Positions 36,756 to 46,830 of a stretch of DNA of 64,000 nt are shown one piece after another. Position 1 is the first letter of the stretch. Each line of letters opens with the position of its first letter. Below the pieces are notes generated by a model that made no database searches, was not told where the DNA came from, and worked only from the letters and a program-made list of their open reading frames with translations. The stretch spans positions 90,400,723-90,464,722 of the forward strand of contig CAMZMU010000034.1 in NCBI GenBank assembly GCA_947311845.1. Direction: 5' to 3'. Both the position numbers and the translations under genes were made by a program. The DNA comes from Poa pratensis (lineage: Eukaryota; Streptophyta; Magnoliopsida; Poales; Poaceae).

Positions 36756-36769
36756 GAGTTCCGGTGATT
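36756..36769. other. Right 14-bp target site duplication of the LINE
   Basis: GAGTTCCGGTGATT matches the left copy. Joining the flanks at this site places the interrupted sequence directly upstream of DUF3615 exon 1. Confidence 0.9.
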
Positions 36770-37404
36770 GGGGTGTAGCCTGGCTATGGCGGGGCGCTCG
36801 GCCGTATCGAACTGAACTCGAGTTTGGAACGGACGCGGACGGCCGGTGTCTCTGCTTACATTCAACGCGGTGTGCACATGGCGGTACGGGCAGGTGGGCC
36901 GGACATCGAGTTCACACGAAGGTCCGGCCCATTTGTTGGAGCAGTGTTTTTTTTTGAGGTTTTGTTAGAGTAACGCTTAATGCTTGGAAATGACATACAC
37001 ACCGGTAAATTAATGTATGCTAAAAAAACCCAGCAAACGAATTGCCTTATCTCCATTCCCTAATTTTCTTAGCATACCTCCATCATGTGTCCCCCGTGTG
37101 TCCGTGATTTACGGCTGGGTGATCTGGGACAAGTTCGGAGGCCATTCTCGTTCTTCTCGTCGGCGTCTGTCCCTCATCTGTTCTGATTTACGGCCGGGTG
37201 ATATGGGATGAGTTCGGAGGCAATTCTCATTCCTCTCGTGGGTGATCACATATAGAGCCACATCATGTAAATCTTGCATCATCTTGTCTCAGTCTATCTT
37301 TTTAACGAGGTTTTGCCCAATATTAATTTAATAATGTTGTTCACGACCATCAGGACAACGAGAGAAGATGCTAGTGAAATCAAGAGCACACACAATGGTG
37401 CTGG
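36770..37404. other. Displaced upstream flank of the DUF3615 gene
   Basis: Sequence immediately right of the LINE target duplication, and therefore the former 5' flank (promoter/leader side) of the DUF3615 gene on the minus strand. Two similar stretches (CGGCTGGGTGATCTGGGA and CGGCCGGGTGATATGGGA, each followed by a GTTCGGAGG motif) lie at 37110-37225. No gene was seen. Confidence 0.5.
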
Positions 37405-37405
37405 A

Positions 37406-37438
<33 letters not shown>

Positions 37439-37458
37439 AACAACAATAACAACAACAA
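37405..37458. repeat. (AAC)n microsatellite
   Basis: A trinucleotide run of AAC with a few ATC and AAT interruptions. Confidence 0.9.
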
Positions 37459-37622
37459 GGCGCCGCGGCCTCGGGACAGGAACGCTCGAGGCGCTTTGAT
37501 CTCCGGGGTTCCTTGGTCGTTAGATTGTCATGGACGCCAGACATCTCGGCGACGGCTGCCGGGTTTACTTGCTTGCACGCTCGTCGTGGAGGAAGAAGGC
37601 GGCTCCCTGCCTGGTCTGGCAC
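37459..37622 (-). pseudogene. Fragment related to the DUF3615 gene 5' end
   Basis: On the minus strand it reads TTKEPRRSKRLERSCPEA. The RRSKRLERS block (nucleotides CCCCGGAGATC then GCGCCT) matches exon 1 of the gene at 28465-30885. It then runs into the microsatellite, so only the start of a related gene is left. Confidence 0.55.
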
Positions 37623-37892
37623 TCTGGCTATGACGAGCCTTTTTTGAGATTGAACAAGAACGGGAGCAGGAAACTACAATATACCAAGTTATTTTAAAAT
37701 TCGTTCCCTCAAAGATCTCCAAACAATAATTCTTCCCTCACAAAAATTTATTTAAAAAATATTTCCTCAAAAAATATTGTTAAAATTTTTATTTTTGAAA
37801 ATTATTTGCTTAATTAAAATTATACAACAAGCAAATTGTAAATGTCCACATGAACATCATTTTCTTTGGTCCCATTGATATCTTAGCCCTAA

Positions 37893-39995
37893 GGGCAACT
37901 CCAATGGTCCCATTGATAACATGCAAGTGAGAAAGCTCGAGCTCGAAGAAGAAAATGCCCGGACAAGAGCCAACGAAGCCCGGATAAGAGCCAAGGAAGC
38001 TGATGTCAAGAACAAGAGATTCAGCTCGCCCTACGCCTCGAGTAGTCCCAAATCATGGACGTACATGGATTTCTCCACCTTGACCCCAGCAAAGAAGAGG
38101 TAATATCAAAAGAAGCAAATGTACTATATGGCGCGAGAGTGATCATATCTCGGTTGTTTTTTGAATGTTGTATGTCGACATGAACTATGGCCGAGATTGC
38201 CGAGAACCATGGCCGAGATGGCCGGAACTAGGTGCGATGCTTTTTGGGGTTGGATGTATGCCGACATGGCAATATTCTTTTACTACAATGGGATGTGTTT
38301 AATTTATGCTAGCCATATTTGCTATCTATTTGATTGAAGGCGTCGTATCCTATGAATCCGTTGGTTTTGTGCATCCGTGCATCCAAAGCATACCAACCGG
38401 CCGATCTAGATCGTGTGCAGCTGGTCAATAGAATGAAATTTTACACTAAAGCGCCCGCGTCTAGCCCGTCATTTTAGATATTAGACCCTCCATCTCAAAC
38501 TGAATCACTTCGGAACCCACGTCTTATCCTAAACAACACGCGGGTTCCGACGGCGGCGGCAAGCTCGGAGTGAGCCCTAGACAGGGTTGCGGCCAGCTTG
38601 GCAAGCTCGACGGCAATGGCGACGTCTTCGGCTGCAAGTTCTACGATCTTCCGTGCCGTAGGCAGGGTCTGTGGCCGCCGCCGCGCACATCCTCCTCTCG
38701 CCGGTACTGATGCCGAGGCTGCTGGCGTACGCATCCTCGGCGCCGTCGGCTTGTACTGCACGCTCGTGTTGTGGGTGCCTGATTATAATTCGCATGCGCT
38801 GTGGTCATGGCATGCTTGGAGCTCGGGAGATTGACCTGCTCTGAATGTTCTTTGTTCTTGTAATTGTAACTAGTACCTGCAGTCTTGCAGATTGGGTTCT
38901 GTACAGCTAATTGATTACAATTGTTTGTTGTTGGGTGTGCGTGTAGCTGGGGAGTCTAGATTCTGAATGTACTCGTTTCTGAACACTGATTTTTTAGAAA
39001 GAGATGCGTGTAAGTTAATCTGAATGGTATTGAGAAACAAAGAATTTCCAATTACCTTGTTCGTATTTGCAATTTGAGGATTTCTCGCGTGACTTAATGA
39101 GTGATAGATCCCTGGTAATCTGCATTGACATTATAATCTGTAGCTACAAGCACATCAATTGGTAATCTGCGTCCAAAGAAGTACCAGATACAGAAGACAG
39201 GAATAATGAAATTCAGAGATATGGCCATCATTGCTCTGGAAGGAATCCCCTGTTCTGCTCTCATCCCGCGCGAGTCTGTAACCGGCCGGACGAGGGCTCA
39301 GTGTAAGCCGACCGACAGGAGGTTTAGGACGCCGGCGAGCTTGACATGAGGGACCGGCAAGAAGGAGCACGTGCGCTGAGGTGGCCACGAGCCGACCGGC
39401 CGGAGATTGCGGACGCTAGCGGGCATGGCATGAGGGACTGACGAGAAGAAGGACGTGCGCCGAGGCGGCCATAGACCTACACAGCAGTCGCGCCTGGGCC
39501 GTTGAATGGCATCTCAGTTCCGACGACGGCGAGCGCGGATGGATCTTTTTGGGGACCCGCCGCGCAGACTCCCTTTGGAGCTAGTCGCCATGGCCGTCGA
39601 CTTTGCGAGAAGACAAGGGTTTGTGATTTTAATCAAATTGTGATGTGTTAATGTATTCAGGGGTTAATTTGCAAAATACAGATCCATGATGCGGGCGCCT
39701 CTGTGCATAAATGTTTAGGAGCGAGGAGACACGCAGGATTTTGATCCAACGATTAAAATGCTTTGGATGCAGGGATACACGGACGTGCCCGGATGCATAA
39801 GATACGACACCTTGATTGAATGTGCAAAATGATAAAAAAGCGAATTCCGGACTAGCGGCCCAAATGGGTCGCCCCGTTGGGTGCAATGGCCAGGGAAGTG
39901 CGGATACGGGCTGGATGCTTATCCGTTTGGCGATGCAAACAGACAAAACATGGACAAAATCTCTGCCCATTAGCGTCAGCCCGTTGGAGTTGCCC
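37893..39995. mobile_element. PIF/Harbinger-type element, deletion derivative
   Basis: The ends GGGCAACTCCAA and TTGGAGTTGCCC are the known grass Harbinger-type inverted repeats. They are flanked by TAA on the left and TTA on the right, imperfect but of the TWA type expected. The right end also carries the usual subterminal cggatg/gacaaaatc motifs. No DDE transposase was found; one short ORF remains near the left end. Confidence 0.65.
37921..38103 (+). pseudogene. C-terminal remnant of a Harbinger-associated Myb-like ORF (tentative)
   Basis: A 60-codon ORF with a charged helix (LELEEENARTRANEARIRAK) and a tail ending MDFSTLTPAKKR. It resembles the coiled C-terminus of the Myb/SANT-like proteins that accompany Harbinger transposases. 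It begins only 28 bp inside the inverted repeat, consistent with an internal deletion that removed the rest. Confidence 0.35.
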
Positions 39996-41110
39996 TTAAG
40001 GTTAGAAAGCCTAGGAAAGAACGGGCTGAGACTTTAGCCCTCTTATATCCATCCAATTTTCATCCAACAGCCCAAAACTGAGCTCAAAATTCAAACTTGG
40101 AAAAATTCATAAAAATTCCATCAATTAGTATGTGTGTCGTTGTATATTCTGGATCTCAATCCGAAAAGAACTGTTGTGACATTTTCACGCCACATTCATT
40201 ATTGGTGGCGCTTTAAAAAGAGAGAAGACTACTTTATAAATTCTCTAGCTATGGGTAGGTTACCATCATGAAAATGGACCGAGTTGTTGTGAAAGCACTG
40301 AATCATCATGAAATTTGTCATCAAGTGCCTCACTAAGTTAATAAAAAGACAAATAAGATTGAAGGAAAAATATGGTTCAAGTGTCCAACCTGTAATGGTT
40401 ATCTAGCCCCGAGTATGAGTATTTGCTAGAGTCTCTTATTACAAAGTTGTTATTGGCATGATTTATGTTTTATAAATGCATGGATGATAGAAACTTAGGA
40501 TGATACAGTGCTCGTATTTGTTCATCAACTAAGCATCCGCTTAAGTCACACTGCATGTTTAATAAGCTCACTTGCTTGAGGGCCTGCAAGGGTTTGAACT
40601 TGGGGGAGTTGATACGTGCATTTTGTATCATCTATTTTATGCCATATAGGGATAGTTTACAATGCTTTTATTATTCTTGCAATATTAGTAGGTAGATTTT
40701 GGGGATTTTCCTAGAAAGTTCCTATGTTTTGGTATTTAACTCTAGGAGGAAGAAAACTGAATTGGGATTTTACTTATATGTAGATTAATCTATCTCGTGA
40801 TTATAGTCCTGAATTTAAGCTTTGCTCCAAAAAAGTACTGAATTTAAGCGCGCACAATGCATATTTCCGTGGGCCGCATGCAGTGTTTAATTCGTTCGTA
40901 GCTAGGGCTAGGATCGTCGGTGCGTGGCTCGAGCTACCGTTTCCTACCCTGTCGATACTACATCTGATCGATCAGATATGGGATGCGGAGAGCATGCAGC
41001 GACACCAGCCAAGAGCAAACCCGTCGAGGATGATGCCTAGTGTTTCAGCTTCTCATGGAGAACAATGTCACAAAAAATGCCTACGAGATCATGCAAACCC
41101 GTCGAGGATG
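39996..41110. other. Spacer with a Gypsy 3'-end remnant
   Basis: Around 40590-40640 the run CTTGGGGGAG followed by TTGATACGTGCATTTTG looks like a polypurine tract plus the first bases of an LTR of the TGATACGT type common in grass Gypsy elements. The rest of that element is missing. No gene was seen. Confidence 0.4.
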
Positions 41111-41646
41111 ATTTTCTATTATATATAGCAAATTTGATCATGCATGTGTTTTGTAAAATATTGAGATCTTTGTCTTTTTATGCTACTCTATTATTCATAA
41201 TTAGAAATTTGTTTTACTATGATATAAATTATTATATACTTCAGCACAAAGATTTTTTTATTTTACAAATATATTTTAGGACAAACAAATGCACAAAATT
41301 CATGATAGAAGAATTGAAAGTAAATAAATCGCTTGTTAAACTGCAATGTGTTTATGTATAGTGGTATTCGTAGTATACTTAACTAGCATGGTAAAATGAC
41401 TAAACAATTCCAAACAAATACCATGATAGAGTTTTCTAGAGTGGTTTGTTTGGATTTTATTTACAATATTCGATTTTGAAAATAAAGGGATCCATGTAGC
41501 TGGGCAGCCTTATGTCTGTACTTTACTATCAAGTTGTTTGTTCTCCAATTCCCTCTTTTCCCAGTGGCTTGTCGGCAATGCTCGTTTCTCGGTTCTCCAA
41601 ACAAGGCTACCACACCTAACAATAACAAAAATTAATAAATATTAGC

Positions 41647-42033
41647 GGATATTCATAACGGGTAGTGGGTGCATCTGCCTTATGTCTGCACCCACTACCC
41701 AAAAAACAATTTTCAAAATGTCAAAATAATAATTTCGCACATAGTTCAAGACATTTCATGTTAGCACAAAAAGTTACACGAAGAAAAATATTTTTTGCAA
41801 CCTGTGCAAAAAAGACAAATCCGGACGCACCGAAATGTCTTTATACGCGTTAGTTTTTTGTCTTTTTTGTACAGGTCACAAAAAATGTTTTTTCACCATG
41901 CAATTTTTTGTGCTAACACATCATGTTGTAATGTATATCCGGATTTTTTCTGGAATTTTTTGACATTTTGAAAAAAAACTAAAAAAATTACATAATGGGT
42001 GTATCTAGACCCTAGAGCCACATCGCCGCCTCC
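41647..42033. mobile_element. Mutator-type foldback MITE with 10-bp TSD
   Basis: 387 bp flanked by AAATATTAGC on both sides (41637-41646 and 42034-42043); Mutator elements make 9- to 10-bp duplications. The interior folds back: TGTTAGCACAAAAA and GCAACCTGTGCAAAAAAGACAAA-like blocks on the left are mirrored as TTTGTCTTTTTTG and TTTTTTGTGCTAACA on the right. The empty site is preserved in duplication copy B near 45925, which dates the insertion after the duplication. Confidence 0.85.
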
Positions 42034-42719
42034 AAATATTAGCAGCTTTCGAAATGTACATCTCATACTTATCTTAATGTTGCTTGGGCATGCACACGAG
42101 CCTTGTGCTAACTGAAGACAGATACATAACCTGGCTCGATCGTAAGCAATATATAATTTTGCAAACCCCATAAAAATTAACAGATATGAAAGGGAATTTC
42201 AAGGCAATAGTAAATGAAACCCGCAAAAAAGATTATTAAATGAAAAAGTAAGCAATATATAAATTTGATTTAGTCCATAGCATTCCATCTTTGTAACTGG
42301 TGGTAATACTTCAACATTGTTTCACTTCCTTTTGTTGGTGGATTTTCTTACTCCCTCCGATCCCCTATAAGTGTTGTGACAAATGAACTAAACACGTACA
42401 ATTCTTAACACAACTGGCGACATTAAATAGGATCAGAGCGAGTACATTTCCCTTCACACCTTTCTCTTTTATTACGTCAACTGTGTCAAATGTAGCCAAG
42501 TGAACTTGGACAAACAAGAAACTGCGCTGCGGATAATTACCGGGATGTCTAGCACTTGTGTAGTGCAGCATCGTTATATCACGAGTAACCAGACCAGACT
42601 CGCTAGTAGAACATATTATAGATAGGATAGGAGATACATCTTTGATCCTTTGTCACCACACAGGTGACCAACGACAACCAATCCAGAAATGAATGTAACA
42701 AGCAATCCGCTGACGGAGG

Positions 42720-43067
42720 TCAAGCTCTGAGCCCACGGATGAAGCTGGGGCTCATCTGGCCAACGATCTTGGGCGAGAGGGAACCTGATAGAGCTCAAGC
42801 TCTGAGCTCTCGGATGAAGCTGGGGCTCATCTGGCCGACGACCTTGGGCGAGAGGGCGCTGGAGGCACAGTGCTGCTGCTGGACGTTATTCAGGGCCGAG
42901 TTGAGCTTGCTCTCCAGTGGGCTGAACGGCATCTGGTGGAGCTGATCCGCCGCCGGCTTCTTCACGGTGCGCAGGCAGGCGAGGTAGCTGTTGGTCTGGT
43001 TGTTCTAGTTGGGCAGCTTGCTGATCTGCACCGTCGACTCCTTCTCCCTCGACACCGGAGCACCAGA
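42720..43067 (-). pseudogene. Duplicated last exon of the KIN-10A gene (dead copy)
   Basis: Matches kinesin exon 6 (46519-46797) in the same orientation. It retains SPLESKLNSALN, the SYLACLRxVKKPA-type block and RREKE-like coding upstream, but the conserved NWNN reads N-stop-NN because TGG became TAG at 43005-43007, and the splice acceptor region next to GGAGCACCAGAG has changed. The remaining five kinesin exons are absent. Confidence 0.85.
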
Positions 43068-43558
43068 GCATACACCAAGAGAAGTCCCATGTTTTTTCAC
43101 TTGATTTTGTTGGTTGTTATGTGGTGCATAGTTTTCTACGAATTCTGCCTTGTCAAACTACCTGAGACTTCCATGTTGTGCCTTGTTGTGAATTTTATTT
43201 GTAGAACAATGATTGTAATGTGGCACAGTACAGTGCAAGAAGTGACTGCGCTGTCCCTTGAGCGATGTACAAGTATAATTCTTGTGCACAAGTCTTGGTA
43301 CCATGGAGCCATTTCTTAGCACCACTGCTTGTGCGCTTGTTTATGAGGTTGTTTACTGTTCAATTTTTCTTTTTTCTTTTTGCACCAAGCCAATAATTAC
43401 AATGTGGCATACCATATGTGCAAGGAGATGATTCTATAGGACACTGAGCGATCTACAAGTACAATTCTTGTGCATACCTCTCAGACATATATTTCTTATG
43501 AGGCAATTTTGGACAATGATGATGTTTTGACACAAGTTGGCTATTTGTTTTGCAGTCA

Positions 43559-44005
43559 ATGAGGGGCAAGGATGTTCTTCAAGACAATGAAGGAGGCACT
43601 GCTTCCAAGAGAAGGAAGGCCCCCCTCGTGCACTTCCACGATGAGATGTCTCAAACCCACTTCTGCAAGGTTATCCTTGCACCTGGGTTAGACTTGGTGC
43701 CCATTCCTCCAACATTTCGTGAACATTTAGGACTCATCCCTAAAGAAATCGTCCTAAAGACGAACACTGGCTGCAACTGGAGGGTCAACATCGTCGACCA
43801 CAATGGTTCTGCAGCGATTGACAACGGATGGGCAACATTTGCCATGTGCCACAACATTAAACTCGGGCACTTCTTGACCTTCAAGATGTCGAAGCCAACT
43901 GTTTATATAGTCACCATCTTCAGCACCGACGGCGCCGAGATTGTGAAGAAGTGTGAAGAACATCTTGTGAACCTGCTTCTGCAAACTGCCATCGAGGAGT
44001 CCTGA
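43559..44005 (+). CDS. B3 DNA-binding domain protein
   Basis: A 148-aa ORF from ATG (MRGKDVLQDNEGG) to TGA. After a basic stretch (SKRRKAP) it reads one B3 domain: HFCKVILAPGLDLVPIPPTF, LKTNTGCNWRVNI, NGWATFAMCHNI, GHFLTFKMS and TVYIVTIFSTDG, with a short tail. Plant B3 domains of the REM type bind DNA in the nucleus; no target can be named. The ATG lies three bases after a TTTGTTTTGCAG acceptor-like site, so an upstream non-coding or short coding exon is possible; none was identified. Length suits small single-B3 proteins. It sits between the two copies of the segmental duplication. Expression is not shown, but there are no stops or frameshifts. Confidence 0.75.
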   Translation: MRGKDVLQDNEGGTASKRRKAPLVHFHDEMSQTHFCKVILAPGLDLVPIPPTFREHLGLIPKEIVLKTNTGCNWRVNIVDHNGSAAIDNGWATFAMCHNIKLGHFLTFKMSKPTVYIVTIFSTDGAEIVKKCEEHLVNLLLQTAIEES

Positions 44006-45189
44006 AGTCTTTCTTTACATGTCGTATGTCTGTGTTTTGTTGAACTTTGCCTGTTTAGTTGGTGTCTACTAGTTGTCTATGACTATTAGTGCTATGACTG
44101 TTATTTAAGTCTATGTCTGTTATCGCTTTGACTGTTGTTTAAGTGTATATGACTGTTAGTCTGTGTTGTTGGTAGTTTTATTGTGTTTCATAGCTAGTTT
44201 GGGTGTACCTATGCTGGTAAGCTCACTACTCCAAGAAGTGGTGACAATACAAAGACTGGGCACACTTAACCAAACAACATGTCTTTGCATCTGGGTTCAA
44301 CATACAGCCGACCAAACAGCAACTGCTTCGTTCTTGGTTCCCAGCCAAAAGGGTCTGACTAGACATTGTTGGCCACCAAATGGGCTGCACAACATGGCTC
44401 AGGCAACGTTTTTCCAGGGCCACGGATGCAAAAGGCCTAAAAAGCATGCGGGTAACCAAACACATCCAAGATGACTGTGTTCGGACACTAGAACAATTGG
44501 GGCCCTGATTACCACGTCAAAGCGAGTGGGCTCCTGGATCCCAAAGTATTTATGGAAGTGATCGTTCCACAGAGGATAAGAACTGGGGTTGAGCTCTGAA
44601 ATGAAACTAGGGTTGACCTCTCAACTGACACAACTAAGATTAAGTTATCGTGACAAGTATCATTTGGTTATATCTCCTCTTTTGAACTTTAGTCAACTAT
44701 CATCCACTGCATCATCTTTCTACATGATTAAGTTATTGGCGACAAGTATCGTTATGTTAATCATTTTTTAGGTTTGAATGCTTCATTTACCAAGCTTTGT
44801 GGTCAGATTATGTGGTGTGACCGTGCGATTGCTACCCCAGTTCAAATTTCTTCTTTATTATGAACGAATGTCTCATGAGCAATAATGTTGACCTACTTCG
44901 ATTACCAATAAAAAACCGGTAGCGCTTGCCAATTTCACAACGAGGACAACACTAGTTTTGCACAACTGATACATGAAAAAAAAATCTAACAAGTAACATC
45001 AAAGTGCAATACTATTCTTCACATTCTGCTTACATTAATGTAGCAAGACAACACTCACCAAAAACTAAATGCTTCTTCCACCATTGTTCATAATCAAGAA
45101 AAAATAGTACTCTGTTGTTTTTTGTACTAAACTTTTCTACTTGCACATCCTATTTTATCGCTTAGCATCTCAATTTTCTTGTATGCATA
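44006..45189. other. Spacer downstream of the B3 gene
   Basis: It starts with the likely B3 3' UTR, which holds several short GACTGTTA-type repetitions (44090-44160). No other gene was seen. Confidence 0.45.
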
Positions 45190-46830
45190 TGATAAATTAT
45201 ACTATCTAGTGGTTTTTTCTATTATATATTGAAATTGATCATGCATGTGTTTTGTAAATATTTAAATCCTAGTCTTTATTATTCTATTATATTATTCATA
45301 ATTAGAACTTTGTTTTACTATGATAAATTACTATAACATAGAGAATTTTTTATTTACAAATATATTTTGGGACAAACATATGCACAAAAAATCATTATAG
45401 ATAAATGGAAAGTAGATAAATCACATGTTTCCATGAATTAATCTATGTCACTTGTTAAACTGCAACGTGTTTATGTAGTATACTTAACTATCATGGTAAA
45501 ATGGCCAAACAAGTCCAAACAAATACCATGATAGTGTTTTCTAGAGTGATTTGTTTGGATTTTTTTACACTTTTAAAGATGATAGTCGATTTTGAAAATA
45601 AAGGGATCCATGTAGCTGGGGAGCCACATATGTTTGTGTTCGCCAGTAAGTGGTATGTTCTCCAATTCCCTCTTCTCACAGTGGTTTTGTCGGCAATGCT
45701 CGTTTCTTGGTTCTTTTTGTTAAGCTCGGCTCACCTAATTTCAAGGGTTTAACCGGCTAATGACACTCTAATACAAACTTAATTATCTTTTGTGCTTGGC
45801 ATCATAAAATTGTATTTATTTTTTATTTTTGTCACCGAGTCCCAAGGATTGCTTAGTCTTTTTTTACTGAGAGAAAAGGCTATCACACCTAACAATAACA
45901 GAAATTAATAAATATCAGCTGCTTTGGAAATGTACATCTCATACTTATCTTAAACCCAGGTTGGCTTGTGAACCCCATAAACATTCACACACATGAGAGG
46001 CAGTCAACGAAATAGTACATGAAACCCGCAAAAAAGATCATTGAATGAAAACGTAAGCAAAATATAATTTAGATTTAGTCAGTAGCATTCCACTTTGTAA
46101 CAGGTGGTAGTACTTCAACATTGTTTTACTTTCTTTTGTTGGTAGATTTTCTTGCATTTCCATTCATACATTTCTCTTTTTACGTCAGCCGTGTCAAATC
46201 TTGTCAAATGAAGTTGGACAAACAAGAAACGGCGCCACGGATAATTAACATCTTGGGATGACTAGCACTAATGTAATGCAGCACCGTTACATCACGAGTA
46301 GCAAATCCAGACTCTCTAGTAGTTTTACATAGACAAGAGAATATATTATAGATAGAAAATACATATTCGATCCTTCGTCACCACACAGGTGACCAACGAG
46401 AACCAACCCAGAAATGAATGTAACAAGCAATTCGCTGACGGAGCTCAAGCTCTGAGCTCACGGGAGAAGCTGGGCTCATCTGGCCGACGATCTTGGGCGA
46501 GAGGGCACCTGATCGAGCTCAAGCTCTGAGCTCTCGGATGAAGCTGGGGCTCATCTGGCCGACGACCTTGGGCGAGAGGGCACCGGAGGCACGGTGGTGC
46601 TGCTGCACGTCGTTCAGGGCCGAGTTGAGCTTGCTCTCCAGTGGGCTGAACGGTATCTGATGGAACTGATCCGCCGCTGGCTTCTTCACAGCGCGCAGGC
46701 AGGCCAGGTAGCTGTTGGTCTGGTTGTTCCAGTTGGGCAGCTTGCTGATGTGCACTGTCGACTCCTTCTCCCTCGACACCGGAGCACCAGAAGGATCCTG
46801 CAGACACCAACAGAATTCCCATGTTTTTTC
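45190..46830. repeat. Segmental duplication, copy B (kinesin 3' end and flank)
   Basis: The partner of 41110-43080. It includes the functional last exon and 3' UTR of the kinesin, so it is the likely source. Confidence 0.85.

Larger units (their letters stand above)
41110..43080. repeat. Segmental duplication, copy A (partner 45190-46830)
   Basis: It runs parallel to 45190-46830: the same TTGATCATGCATGTGTTTTG start, the same AAATACCATGATAG and AGGGATCCATGTAGCTGGG blocks, and the kinesin 3' UTR and last exon at the end. Copy A also holds a MITE that copy B lacks. The copies differ by many substitutions and small indels. Confidence 0.85.

Noticed and set aside
41647..42033. The long inverted repeat as a microRNA gene
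   Set aside because: The 10-bp target duplication and the empty site in the paired duplication show it is a MITE; no discrete miRNA-like stem stands out.
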